A stretch of 64,000 bases of DNA from Melieria omissa (GCA_963971225.1 OZ020270.1:28891123-28955122), one strand, 5' to 3'; positions 31,635 through 42,324 are shown, counted from the first letter of the stretch. Notes: generated from the letters alone by a model not told the origin. A program made the numbers and translations.

Positions 31635-32023
31635 TTTACTCTAAACAAATTCTAAACCCTTGATTTACCACGGTAGATTTCTATTTTCAAACAAATTTAA
31701 AGCACGTTGTTATTATTTCCCCATTCCCGAAATGAAAAAAGTGAAAACAAGTGTCAAATTATTCCTAACTTAGAGTACTTCCACCAAGTTTGAAGTCAAT
31801 CGGCACATTAATTCATGTTTTTTTACAATTTATCCACCCAAACTTTTAACCCGTCGCTAACCCCATCCGATTGATATTCGGAAAAATGAAAAAGACGTAT
31901 AGAGTTATTTTTCATTTGAAATACTTTCAGCAAGTTTGAAGTCAAAAGGCTCAAAAAAACTTGTTTCTCCATAAATTTTTCTTAGCCGTCGTTGATCCAG
32001 TTAGATTTCGATTTTGAAAATAA
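31635..32023 (-). repeat. ~125-bp Helitron-associated repeats, reversed (unit 1, part 1)
   Basis: About three copies of the ~125-bp family seen at 3590-4400, here on the minus strand. The block is interrupted at 32024 by a gypsy remnant and continues at 33986. Comparing with 11,700-12,180 shows the two pieces were once contiguous. Confidence 0.8.
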
Positions 32024-32439
32024 TGTTACGAAAATTCCAAGCTCGTCTTCCAAGGTTCGTTTTGATTGTGTGTGAAAATAAAACAACTTCAATTATTCAG
32101 CGCAACGTAGTCAAACTAACAATCGCTTTATGTACAAATTTACACTTGCTCTACTTTACACAACAACTATTGCATGCTTCCCCATTGCTTGCTCAACACA
32201 GACTCGACTCACTGCGCTGCACACTGCTGCTTTTATACCAGTTTTCTTATCGCGCCGAAGTTTCTTGCAACTTCCAATTGGAAAATGCTCGACCATTCTC
32301 GCACAGCCCATTTCTCGCGAACCTTGCCATATCGGACTATACCAAGCGAATTATACCAGTTTGCCGTACTTCACAGTGCATACCTAAAAGTATGCTTGCA
32401 AAAGCGTTCATGCACAGCACAGAGTGTCTTTTCGTTTCA
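32024..32439 (-). repeat. gypsy-type LTR (unit 1)
   Basis: A 416-bp LTR, TGTTACGAAAATTCC…CTTTTCGTTTCA as read on plus. It acts as the 3' LTR of the minus-strand gypsy remnant, with a purine-rich GATGGGCAG next to it in units 2-4. It is homologous to the solo LTR at 34401-34830. Confidence 0.8.
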
Positions 32440-33433
32440 CTGCCCATCACTTAGACTTGTTCGCCCCGAACAAGTACCGAGGCTCCGCCGGAGTAAGACG
32501 CCAGGCGCTCCAAATGGACAACTTTCAACCTCGCATTTCCGTTGCTGCAGCGTTGAACTCTGTACACCACGTCATTAATCTTCGTCACGACTTTGAACGG
32601 TCCTTCCTATGATGTTTGATGTGTGGGTTTGCCTTTTTGGAACCCTTCTGGGTTAGCCCGTAGACCATAGCTCGCTGTCAACCTGCTTTCAACTAGTTGA
32701 GTGCGGCTCCGCGATCTTCTCCTCGGCCCTTTCGCAACCGAACACCGATTACAGCCTCTGATCCACTCAGCGACAGACTCCTGGCTCCTACCCAATAGAA
32801 CCGCCTTCTTATCTTGGCGACAGTTTTTGCGATGCCTAGGTGCCCTCCACTGGAGTCGTTATGGTTTTCCTCGATGACATCGCCGATTAGGCCTCTCGGG
32901 ACCACTATTAGGGATTTTCTGGTCCTGCCATCCCTGCTCTCCCACTCGCGGTATAGGCAGCCATCCTGCAAACGTAGACTTTGCCACTGTGCCCAGTAAG
33001 TCTTCGTGATCGGGCTCTCATCAGCCATCTCCTGTCAGGCCGGCCGTAATCTCTGCGCTTTGCCTTCGATGATCTTCGCGAGATCCGTATCCTTGCGCTG
33101 GTCCTTCTGTAGCCTTTCCGCAAGCCAATCTTCCTCTTGCAGAACTCTTACCGACCGAACATCCACAATTTGTCCCTCGTTTTCGGCCTGCGAATTATGC
33201 CTGGGCTCGGTCTCGCACGAATGGTGTGGCCGAGCGTCAGCCCTTCTTGGCGACGTCTGTTGTCCGGAACGCTTTTCTCGCAGATGGCAGTCTCGTGATA
33301 TGTGTCCTTGCTTGCCACATCGCCAGCAACTGACTCGAGATGATACTGCCCGCAGCCCCGCTGGTGCCTCCGAGCTCACTGTCTGGCTTTGCGTGACACG
33401 TCCAGATTGGACTCCATGCATCTCCGCAGATGA
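32440..33433 (-). pseudogene. gypsy retrotransposon remnant: gag zinc knuckle fused to integrase (unit 1)
   Basis: Minus-strand order: a CCHC knuckle (CWRCGKQGHISRDC), an abrupt transition into LAKIIEGKAQRLRP, then the integrase zinc domain (GGHLGIAKTVAKIRRRFYW with CNRCSVAKG in a shifted frame). The integrase C-terminus follows (EGPFKVVTKINDVVYRV…LKVVHLERLASYSG). Protease, RT, RNase H and the integrase catalytic core are deleted. It is dead. The 5' LTR is missing; a Harbinger fragment abuts instead at 33434. Confidence 0.85.
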
Positions 33434-33985
33434 ATAGGGGGGTTTACACGGTCCAACATGTGCGACGAACAAGTGCGGTTGCAACAATGTTGGACCGTGT
33501 GAACGCAAGAAACAACCGCTTGACCGTCATGTTGGATGGTTTTCAAAAATTTTTGATTTTTCTGCTTGCTTGTCCAACCATCCAACCAATGTAAACGCTT
33601 GTTTGTCGCATCTAGTGCATTTTGGCAGTTTCAGAAAGTTCGCGAAGCGTAAACGTAGCGATGGCGACTGTAAAAAACGACATTTTCTGGAAAGAATTTT
33701 TCGAGCTCTACTCGTAGAGTCGCGGAGAGGCGTTCATTAGCTGAAATTGAGTCCCTCATTGTTGTATTCTGCCTCTCGATATAGGGCTTTACCATCGCCA
33801 ATAATTTCTCGTACACTGCAGCATCCATTCTTAAAAAATTCCTGTAATCTGGTATTGCAGTCAACTTCAGCTCCTGCAACAAAGTTGCGTGCGATTGTTT
33901 TGGCCTCTTTTTTAACCATTCCTTTGTCCATATCCTTTTTTCTTATAATCTCTTCCTCTTCATCCAGCACAGATCGTTTCAATAA
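33434..33985 (-). pseudogene. PIF/Harbinger transposon fragment (unit 1)
   Basis: The start GGGGGGTTTACACGGTCCAA looks like a Harbinger terminus. It carries a perfect 14-bp inverted repeat, ACACGGTCCAACAT (33446-33459) against 33487-33500. Minus-strand frames give MKRSVLDEEEEIIRKK (start 33982) and, shifted, DYRNFLRMDAAVYEKLLAMVKPYIERQ…ISANERLSATLR, the N-terminal region of HARBI1-like transposases. The frame then jumps into non-catalytic sequence, so the nuclease core is deleted. The right terminus is missing. Confidence 0.8.
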
Positions 33986-34400
33986 TTAGAAACACGAGTC
34001 TAATTTTTTTTGACTTCAAGTATTTTTACAATGTTTGAAGTCAATAGGCCCATCGGTTAATTTTTTTTCGGAGTCTTCCCGTAAACAAACCTTAGCCCTT
34101 TGTTGGCCCAGTTAAATTTTGATTTTCGAAAGATTCTAATATACGGGTCGAATTATGTTTGATTTAGAGTATTTTCAGAAAGTTCGAAATTAATATGTCT
34201 ATTAAATCACGTTTCCTCATACAACACCTTAACGCATGTTTTGCCGTTTTAGACCCCGATTTTCAAAAAATTCCGTCTTAGCGGAGGTTTATTCTTTAAG
34301 GTGTACCTACAGTTCAAATTTCACGTTAGTAGCTTCAGGGGTTTTAACTGGGCGATGATCAATCAATCAGTGCGTCAGTCAGGACAAACAACTTATGTAT
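33986..34400 (-). repeat. ~125-bp Helitron-associated repeats (unit 1, part 2)
   Basis: Continues 31635-32023. The end, …GTCAGTCAGGACAAACAACTTATGTAT, corresponds to 12,040-12,068 in the palindrome arm. It is interrupted by a solo LTR. Confidence 0.8.
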
Positions 34401-34830
34401 TGTTACGAAAATGAGCTCTTTAATATCTGGATTGTGCTTTAAAAATAAAACACACTTCAAATGCTCAGCGCAAAACACAGTCAGAAACCAACAATCACTT
34501 TATTTACAGATTTACACTTGTCTTTACACTTGTTACTACTTTGCTTGTTCAAATAAGACTGTCCCTCTGCGATGTACCCGGCTGCCTTTTATACTTGTCT
34601 GGTTATCGCGTCGATTGTTCTTGCCTATTCCAGTTGGACTATCTCTCGATCGTTTTCGCACATTCAATTGGCCTATCTCTCGATCGTTCTCGCACATCCC
34701 ATTGCCATCGCGATCCATCCTTGCCATATCGAAATTATAGCAAGCTGGCCGTACTCTAAAGTGCGTGCCTAAAAGTATGCCCGTAAAAACATTCATGCAT
34801 AGCACAGCGACAGAGTGCCTCATCGTTACA
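34401..34830. repeat. Solo gypsy LTR (unit 1)
   Basis: A 430-bp LTR from TGTTACGAAAATGAG to GCCTCATCGTTACA, flanked by the 4-bp duplication GTAT (34397-34400, 34831-34834). The flanks rejoin the Helitron-like sequence. It is left behind after recombination between two LTRs. It has a TATA-like TTTTATAC and an upstream tandem ATCTCTCGATCGTT motif. Confidence 0.9.
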
Positions 34831-34913
34831 GTATATATGTATAAAATTGTAGGTTGTACCACGGCCTTTTGTCCAATGCTCACAACTTCCTTCTAGTCGA
34901 ATTGTGCGACTAA
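34831..34913 (-). repeat. Helitron-like sequence (unit 1, part 3)
   Basis: Corresponds to 12,064-12,140 of the palindrome arm (TCCAATGC-CACAACTT…GTGCGACTAA) and leads up to the MITE insertion at a TAA. Confidence 0.75.
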
Positions 34914-35476
34914 CTGTGAAACCTAAATTGGAGCGTTAGCGGCAAGCAACTGTCAAAATTTCTTCATGCCCATACAAATTGTATGGGAAAAACCCGCGTT
35001 AGCATTTGAAGTTGGCTACGACAAACATAAACGCCTGTGATTTATATTTGATTTGATTTAAGTTGTGAGGAGTTTATTCAAATAAGAGCTAACTAATTAA
35101 TTGATTGGCACGACAGCCCGCTTATGCGAGACTAAGGCCTAGCTTCCCGCAACCACCCGTGTTGTGCGTGTGAATTTTGTACGCGGGTGGAAAGGACCTA
35201 CAGTTTTATGCCGGTTCCGAACGGCAGGTTGGGAGCTTTTTCATAGGCAATTTTTACTCTCAGAGGTTTGCCATTTCCAGCTGAGAAGAGCTAAGTTTTG
35301 CAAAATAATAATAATTTGTTGTTTTTTTGGCAACTAAACAGATATTTTTTTAACATTTGTTTTCATTTCATGATTTTGACAATCCCAACGCAAAGCGTCA
35401 ATTTCGGTATGCCGCATTGAGCGAGTACGCTGCGTCAGAAAACGCAACACTCAACGCTCCAATTTAGGTTTCACAG
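34914..35476. mobile_element. Harbinger-type MITE (unit 1)
   Basis: A 563-bp element with ~24-bp inverted repeats starting CTGTGAAACCTAAATTGGAG and the 3-bp duplication TAA on both sides. The uninterrupted site (CTACTAAGTGG) is preserved in the palindrome arm near 12,139. TAA duplication suggests PIF/Harbinger mobilisation. No transposase. It carries a nested retroposon fragment. Confidence 0.88.
35097..35286 (-). repeat. Nested LINE 3'-end retroposon fragment (unit 1)
   Basis: About 190 bp ending in a TTAATTAA-rich tail, with the duplication AGAGCTAACTAA (35085-35096). The right copy is intact in units 2-4 but 4 bp shorter here. The body contains GGTTCCGAACGGCAGGTTGG and AAGGCCTAGCTTCCCGC. 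The same family is inserted again, separately, in unit 4 at 62775-62945. It looks like the 3' end of a non-LTR element. Confidence 0.7.
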
Positions 35477-35511
35477 TAAGTGGTAAGTTCGTACAAAGTT
35501 TCATTGATGTC

Positions 35512-36280
35512 TAGAGTCCGACCGATACCAAATTTTTTGGCCGATGCCGATTAATCGGTCGAAAGGGCGAAAATCGGCCGATGCCGATTCCATAGAAAAA
35601 ATAACACGTATGAATTCAACCAAAAAACACAGTCTATTTTATAAAATAACAAAAGGAACTATTACATATTGTTGTAATATTCATCAGAAAATAACAAAAC
35701 AACGAGAAAAGAAATAATTAAAAACTAAATAAAATAACAAGAGAATTCAGAATTCTAATACATTAAAATGTATTATAAAAAATAATATATCACATTTATC
35801 CACTGAGACAGAAACGAAAAAAGTGACGTAAATATTGCATACAAATTCAGTTTTTAATTCAACTTAAAATTATGATTTTTATATTAAAATTTGTACTTAA
35901 ATTTCGACCCGTTGTACAGATGCAGTGGGAAAAAGTCAGAAAACAAATTTGGAAAAAATAAAAGGCCTGTTAAAAAAATGCTTTCAATTCCAAGAGACGA
36001 AATGCATAGGCATTTCGAGAAAATCTGTGTTTTTAAGAATACCTAGTTTAAAAAAAACAGTTCTTGGAAACATTGATTTAAACAGTATCTTAAAATACAT
36101 TTCTGAAAAGGGGTATAAGAACCCGTTGGTACAAAAAATTAAAACAAAAAAATGAAAGCCGAAAAATAGGCCGATGCATTATCGACCAAAAACGGCATCG
36201 GCCAAAAAAGGCCGATGCCGATGCCGATACCAATTTTATTGGCCGATACTAGCCGATGCCGATTAATCGGTCGGACTCTA
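35512..36280. mobile_element. hAT MITE with GCCGAT repeats (unit 1)
   Basis: 769 bp with perfect 15-bp ends TAGAGTCCGACCGAT and the 8-bp duplication TTGATGTC (35504-35511, 36281-36288). Subterminal regions are packed with GGCCGATGCCGAT and ATCGGT motifs in both orientations. The AT-rich core has a 76-codon frame without family match. Confidence 0.92.
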
Positions 36281-36288
36281 TTGATGTC

Positions 36289-36413
36289 TGACTTACAGTA
36301 CTACGGAAATATTAGGTCATAAAAAATGTGCCAACGCCGATCAAATCTCGCCAGTAGAATGACACTAACAGCCCTATTCTGGCACTACCGTAACAATTGT
36401 TACCAGTAGCGGC
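36289..36413. other. Helitron-like tail and unassigned sequence (unit 1)
   Basis: 36289-36365 continues the Helitron-like sequence (compare 12,178-12,275, GACTTACAGT…GTAGAATGACAC). The next ~50 bp are unassigned. Confidence 0.5.
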
Positions 36414-36799
36414 TTAAAGGGGGTGGGCGGAGGGGCGGACCGCCCCGGGCCCCGGGCTGCGGGGGGCCCCCGAGAGAAGCTTGTATATAAAAATTTAACC
36501 TCATTAAACTTTGTAGAAGTCAAACAAATTTACTGATATTACAACCAATTATTAAAATTATTGGTTGGATAACAACACATCGACCCGGAAATCCGGTTTC
36601 GTTCTTTTATAGACTCTTTCACGAAAGCAATTCTGTGCTCCTTGTAAGCTAAATATGGGCTTCTTACATGCTGTTATGTAGGGGAAATACGTTTTTTTTT
36701 CAGATCTCTTTTATAAAGTCTACAGGGTTTTATAAAATATTTCTTTACAATTCTGAAGATTTAGATTACACTACTTGACACGAAACATGCACCTAAAAC
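36414..36799 (+). mobile_element. hAT terminus with GC-rich palindromic block (unit 1)
   Basis: Begins CAGTAGCGGCTTAAAGGGGG, a CAGTGGCGG-type hAT end. A strongly GC-rich palindromic stretch follows (GGGCGGACCGCCCCGGGCCC region, about 36,427-36,475). No second terminus before the mariner end at 36802, so truncated. No coding. Confidence 0.55.
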
Positions 36800-36801
36800 T
36801 A

Positions 36802-37074
36802 TAGGGTGTTTTTTTTAGAGGTTTGTTTTTCGAATAGAGATAAAACTGGCATTTTGTGGTCAAATCTGGCAACTCTAATGTCATTTATGTTCAGTTTGGT
36901 TTGCCATTTCATCATGAACAGGTTGACAAAAGAACAACGCTTGCAAATCGTGCAAATTTATTTCGAAAATAATGGTTCAGTTCGCGAAGTTTACCAAAGC
37001 GTTCATTTTGTGGTCGACATAATCGTCCATCAGAGCAATTAATTCGGTTAACCATGGGTCGTTTTCGCACTACG
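36802..37074 (+). pseudogene. mariner-like 5' end and transposase N-terminus (unit 1)
   Basis: The TAGGGTGTTTTTTTTAGAGG terminus is preceded by TA. The start codon at 36915 gives MNRLTKEQRLQIVQIYFENN, the DUF4817 HTH. A frameshift in GTTTACCAAAGCG (units 3 and 4 read GTTTACCGCAAGCG) breaks it. At 37074 the coding sequence is cut by the tandem junction and runs into copia gag on the opposite strand. Confidence 0.8.
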
Positions 37075-37676
37075 AAAGTCTCGAAGGAATGGGGCAAACT
37101 GTACAATAATAATATAGCGAGGAGGTCATCACCCACTGTTACATTTATTTCTTTTAATTTTTTAACCGCGTCAAAAAAGTCATTTAAGTGTTCACGAATA
37201 TTTTCGTCTTCGCGCATACGCGCCAGTGCCACCTTTTTGAGCAGCATTGCTTTTCGCGCAGGCCCCTTGGACTGGAACGTGGACTGCAATTTTATCCACA
37301 TTTCGTTTGAAGTCTCACAGTCCGAGATGAGCCCGAGCTCCGATGGGGCCATTGAAAGCATTATATCAGCACATGCTTTCTGATCAAAGTTTTTCCATTT
37401 TTCCGCCTCTTCGCCGGGAGGGCATGGCTTTGTCCCATTCGCATACGCCCATAAGTCATTTTTGACTAATATGGCGCGCATTTGCAGTTTCCATGTGGTG
37501 TAGTTCTCCGCGTTTAGCGGCTCAATTTTCACGACCGTACCAGACATTTTTGTTCGAATTTTAATGTTTTGTGACCGAACACGTTTTCGCGTTTCGTCCT
37601 GCCCCTTTTTTATGAAATAACGATATCGAACAAAAACCGCGTGGGCGAGCTGGGTCCATAACCTATTAAAACGCAC
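36912..37676 (-). pseudogene. Chimeric open frame across the unit 1/2 junction
   Basis: 254 codons: copia gag from the natural start at 37547 (open upstream to 37676 through the leader). At the junction it continues (KRPMVNRINCSDGRLCRP…) into the antisense of the mariner N-terminus. It is a by-product of the duplication; expression is unknown. Confidence 0.75.
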
Positions 37677-37803
37677 GACCGTTCAGCTTCAATGCCTTTA
37701 TTCGAGTAAAGTTCAATAAAGTAACATGTACAGAGTAGCAGGGTTGTATAAAACAGGAGTAATAGGCCAGGGTTGTAGGCGAACTATTTTGCCAGTTCCA
37801 ACA
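37664..37803 (-). repeat. copia LTR (unit 2)
   Basis: 140 bp, TGTTGGAACTGGC…TTTTAATA on minus. The adjoining primer site is mutated to GGTTATGGACCCAGC. Confidence 0.7.
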
Positions 37804-37942
37804 TATACTTTAATAATATTGAAGTTTTTGCCTGCACAAATACTGTTTTGTTTTACAATGCATTCGATTAACCGCTCACTACTTAAACTCACTACTGAGA
37901 GACCAATGATGCTTTAAACCACTGGCCGGCAAAGTTTGCTCA

Positions 37943-37944
37943 TA
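37943..37944. other. Empty Tc1 target site (unit 2)
   Basis: CTCATATGAGCAG without the Tc1 element found at 27417-29083. Equivalent empty sites lie at 46863-46864 and 55781-55782. Confidence 0.95.
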
Positions 37945-38008
37945 TGAGCAGTACGCTCAGCACACGTACACAGTACGCTCTCTCAATCAGCCGTTGTTCA
38001 GGTATAAT

Positions 38009-39519
38009 TTACACAGTGGAGAGAAATTTCACTGCGCTCACTAACACCATCTCCTTGTCAATTTTGCCGACCCCTGCTTTAAACTTCTTTTTCATCGTTC
38101 TTCTATCTTTAGCATGTTCCCAATTATACTCGTGTCCAATGTTCTCCGTAATCTTCTGCTGTACCTGCTCACACGCTTCCTTGCTTTTGCAGGAGACGAT
38201 GAGTCCGCCGCTGTTCAGCTCTCTCACTGCACTCACAAGACCGTCAGTCGGCTCTATTACTTTCTTTAAAGCTTTTTTTCAGGGACCGTAACAGTTATAA
38301 GTTTTATTATAAAAATCAATGTTTATCAGTTATTTTTTGATTTTTATTTTATGACAACAAATAACAGTTATTTAGTATTTATATTTTAAAAATCCTTTAA
38401 TAACAATTATTTTTGATTTTTTTCTTATTAGTCCATAAGTAACTGTTTTTTTCGATTTTTATTTTAGTTGTCCTATGATAACAGTTATTGGTGACTTTTA
38501 TTTAAAAAAGTCATAATAAAAATCATTCATTGACTTTTATTTATAAAAATCATCAATAAAAATCATTCGGTGACTTTTATTTTTTAAGTCATCAAAAAAA
38601 ATCATTCAATGACTTTTATTTATAAAAGTCATCAAAAAGTCAATGAATGATTTTTATTATGACTTTTTTAAATAAAAGTCACCAAAAACTGTTATCATAG
38701 GACAACTAAAATAAAAATCGAAAAAATACAGTTACTTATGGACTAATAAGAAAAAAATCAAAAATAATTAAAATATAAATTAAAAATAATTCTTTTTTTT
38801 TTGATATTTCCGTAAAAATTACATAATAAAAGTTTATTGCCAAATTTGATTCTTGACACGAAAAGAAATGTGTTGGTATATTTCATTTATTTGTATGACT
38901 TTTCCTTCATAGTAAATTTTTCAAATATAGTTTTCATAAATAACTGTTATTTCCGGTCCCTGCTTTTTTTGTGTCTTTGTTTCTTTTCGTCTTATCTTTC
39001 GATTTTAGCACAATTTTGTTCTCAGTATGGTTTTGCGTTTGTTTTGCCGCCTGAGCATATGTCATTTGTTTGTCATAATTTCTTCTGCTGTGTTCAGAGA
39101 AAATTCATTTAGTTTCTCACTATTTTTGTTTAGTTCTTTTAACATTTCAGACAATATCTCTTTTTTCATGAGATTCATTTAACTTCAATATTATGTACTA
39201 ACAAAGCATTAAATTCAGTAACCAAACTATTTTTCATTTGAGCAAACACCTCTTCAACAGTGTATTTCATGTCGATTTTGTTTTGTTCGCCCTTCTGCAG
39301 AATATGTTTGATCTCAACAAATTTAGTGTTCGTATTGGATAAGGAACACTGATTGCAAAACCATTTCAAATTAATATTGTCACTCAGTAATTTTATTTCA
39401 TTTCTTTTAATATTACTACATTTAATACAAAAATTGCAGCCACAGCCGCCCGAACACAATATAATTTCGTCCAATTGAACCAAATTCACAGTACAATCCT
39501 TACATTCCGTTGGTGGCAT
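38009..39519 (-). pseudogene. LINE ORF1 with nested hAT MITE (unit 2)
   Basis: PHD finger frame 39519-39175, coiled coil, MITE (38280-38962), then the gag-like tail 38236-38009. One residue change against unit 1 (WEHA for WEHV). Confidence 0.8.
38280..38962. mobile_element. Fold-back hAT MITE (unit 2)
   Basis: 683 bp, same ends and CTTTTTTT duplication as in unit 1, with near-identical fold-back arms. Confidence 0.88.
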
Positions 39520-39745
39520 TTTGCCTCAGTTTATTAATTTTCATAACTATTGAAAGTCACTGATTATAAAAATGTTTCACTTATGTTAATTCAATCCACT
39601 TGAAGTTAATAAACAATCTTTAACAAAATCGGGTTATTAGAATACATTCTTATCATAAAATAATATAAATTTCACAGAGCTCCAAAATTGGCTTGTTATC
39701 ACTTCCTTTCTCTCCTTTCCGATATTACCTTTTTGCATTGCTTTT

Positions 39746-40315
39746 GTAGCCGAAAATGTGCGTGAACATCCATCAACTCATCCACCGCTCTCAGGAATTG
39801 AACATTTCTCGCACATCTTTGATGAGAATTTTACATAAAGATTTCGGTATGAAGGCTTACAAAATTCAATTGGTCCAAGAACTGACCATCCGGCCCGTAA
39901 AAATCGAACTTTTGGGCATCGTTTTCGAAAATTGAATAATCAGCCGAAATTCTGAAGTCAATTGGCCGCCTCGGAGCTGCGATTTAAGTCCGTTGGACCT
40001 TTTTTGTGCGGAGCAGTAAAGGACAAGTGTTACGCTAACCCTCCAGAAACGATTGAAGCTTTGAAACATGAAATCGAAGTTGCCATTCAGGAAATTCTAC
40101 CCGGAACAATCGAAAAAGTACTTGAAAATTGGGTTGACCGAATGGCGGTAAGGCCAGTCGTGGCAGTCATATGAACGATATCGTTTTTCATTCTTAAATA
40201 ACAAAGTCCAAGCTTTGTAATAAAACAGGAATTTCCAAAAAATATTCATTGGTTTTATATGCATATGCATTGGGTAACCGATGCAAATTCCAAATCTTAA
40301 ATGGTCCACCCTGTA
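39746..40315 (+). pseudogene. mariner-like C-terminal part (unit 2)
   Basis: Same deleted transposase tail as 30886-31455. The site CCAGAAACG differs from CCAGAGACG in units 1 and 4. Confidence 0.75.
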
Positions 40316-40883
40316 TATATAAAAGAAAGTGGCTGTATGTGAATTACAGCATCACACTCAAACGGGCCGTTCGATTTGCATGGTTTTTTTTGTTGGATTC
40401 GTCTTGAGTCAGTTAGGGTTTAGACCACAAGAGGTGGCTTTAGACTTCAATTAATTCAAATATTGTGCGAGATAAAGTTTGCCGGGTCAGCTAGTTTACT
40501 CTAAACAAATTCTAAACCCTTGATTTACCACGGTAGATTTCTATTTTCAAACAAATTTAAAGCACGTTGTTATTATTTCCCGATTCCCGAAATCAAAAAA
40601 GTGAAAACAAGTGTCAAATTATTCCTAACTTAGAGTACTTCCACCAAGTTTGAAGTCAATCGGCACATTAATTCATGTTTTTTTACAATTTATCCACCCA
40701 AACTTTTAACCCGTCGCTAACCCCATCCGATTGATATTCGGAAAAATGAAAAAGACGTATAGAGTTATTTTTCATTTGAAATACTTTCAGCAAGTTTGAA
40801 GTCAAAAGGCTCAAAAAAACTTGTTTCTCCATAAATTTTTCTTAGCCGTCGTTGATCCAGTTAGATTTCGATTTTGAAAATAA
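40316..40883. repeat. Helitron-like 3' end and ~125-bp repeats (unit 2)
   Basis: CTAG at 40491-40494, then reversed ~125-bp repeats to the gypsy LTR. Confidence 0.6.
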
Positions 40884-42324
40884 TGTTACGAAAATTCCAA
40901 GCTCGTCTTCCAAGGTTCGTTTTGATTGTGTGTGAAAATAAAACAACTTCAATTATTCAGCGCAACGTAGTCAAACTAACAATCGCTTTATGTACAAATT
41001 TACACTTGCTCTACTTTACACAACAACTATTGCATGCTTCCCCATTGCTTGCTCAACACAGACTCGACTCACTGCGCTGCACACTGCTGCTTTTATACCA
41101 GTTTTCTTATCGCGCCGAAGTTTCTTGCAACTTCCAATTGGAAAATGCTCGACCATTCTCGCACAGCCCATTTCTCGCGAACCTTGCCATATCGGACTAT
41201 ACCAAGCGAATTATACCAGTTTGCCGTACTTCACAGTGCATACCTAAAAGTATGCTTGCAAAAGCGTTCATGCACAGCACAGAGTGTCTTTTCGTTTCAC
41301 TGCCCATCAAGTGGCAGTGAAACGTTCGCCCCGAACAAGTACCGAGGCTCCGCCGGAGTAAGACGCCAGGCGCTCCAAATGGACAACTTTCAACCTCGCA
41401 TTTCCGTTGCTGCAGCGTTGAACTCTGTACACCACGTCATTAATCTTCGTCACGACTTTGAACGGTCCTTCCTATGATGTTTGATGTTTTGGAGACAAAC
41501 CTTTCCTCCGCTGCGGGTTTGCCTTCTTGGAACCCTTCTGGGTTAGCCCGTAGACCATAGCTCGCTGTCAACCTGCTTTCAACTAGTTGAGTGCGGCTCC
41601 GCGATCTTCTCTTCGGCCCTTTCGCAACCGAACACCGATTACAGCCTCTGATCCACTCAGCGACAGACTCCTGGCTCCTACCCAATAGAACCGCCTTCTT
41701 ATCTTGGCGACAGTTTTTGCGATGCCTAGGTGCCCTCCACTGGAGTCGTTATGGTTTTCCTCGATGACATCGCCGATTAGGCCTCTCGGGACCACTATTA
41801 GGGATTTTCTGGTCCTGCCATCCCTGCTCTCCCACTCGCGGTATAGGCAGCCATCCTGCAGACGTAGACTTTGCCACTGTGCCCAGTAAGTCTTCGTGAT
41901 CGGGCTCTCATCAGCCATCTCCTGTCAGGCCGGCCGCAATCTCTGCGCTTTGCCTTCGATGATCTTCGCGAGATCCGTATCCTTGCGCTGGTCCTTCTGT
42001 AGCCTTTCCGCAAGCCAATCTTCCTCTTGCTAAACTCTTACCGACCGAACATCCACAATTTGTCCCTCGTTTTCGGCCTGCGAATTATGCCTGGGCTCGG
42101 TCTCGCACGAATGGTGTGGCCGAGCGTCAGCCCTTCTTGGCGACGTCTGTTGTCCGGAACGCTTTTCTCGCAGATGGCAGTCTCGGTGATATGTGTCCTT
42201 GCTTGCCACATCGCCAGCAACTGACTCGAGATGATACTGCCCGCAGCCCCGCTGGTGCCTCCGAGCTCACTGTCTGGCTTTGCGTCACACGTCCAGATTG
42301 GACTCCATGCATCTCCGCAGATGA
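40884..42324 (-). pseudogene. gypsy remnant with LTR (unit 2)
   Basis: LTR 40884-41299. Next to it is a 12-bp inverted repeat, CGTTTCACTGCC-CATCAAGT-GGCAGTGAAACG, absent in unit 1. Integrase C-terminus and zinc domain follow (H2C2 frame 41918-41583). A TAA stop and a 1-bp insertion (CAGTCTCGG) break the gag-integrase fusion that is open in unit 1. Confidence 0.85.

Larger units (their letters stand above)
26547..37074. repeat. Tandem array unit 1 (10,528 bp, includes Tc1 insertion)
   Basis: First of four head-to-tail units. It begins within native copia gag after ACG (26544-26546) and ends at the junction …CGCACTACG|AAAGTCTCG at 37074. Without the 1,667-bp Tc1 element it is about 8.86 kb. 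Unit-1-specific states include the Tc1 insertion, absence of a ~35-bp duplication at the start of the second hAT MITE, and a different short sequence next to the gypsy LTR. Confidence 0.93.

Noticed and set aside
32014..32612. Overlapping 60-148-codon frames in the gypsy LTR
   Set aside because: They run antisense through an LTR and into the integrase C-terminus, with no motifs. They are by-products of a low-stop GC-balanced stretch.
35925..36155. A 76-codon frame as a small gene
   Set aside because: It lies inside a non-autonomous hAT MITE, has Lys-rich low-complexity composition, and is disrupted in unit 4 by a retroposon.
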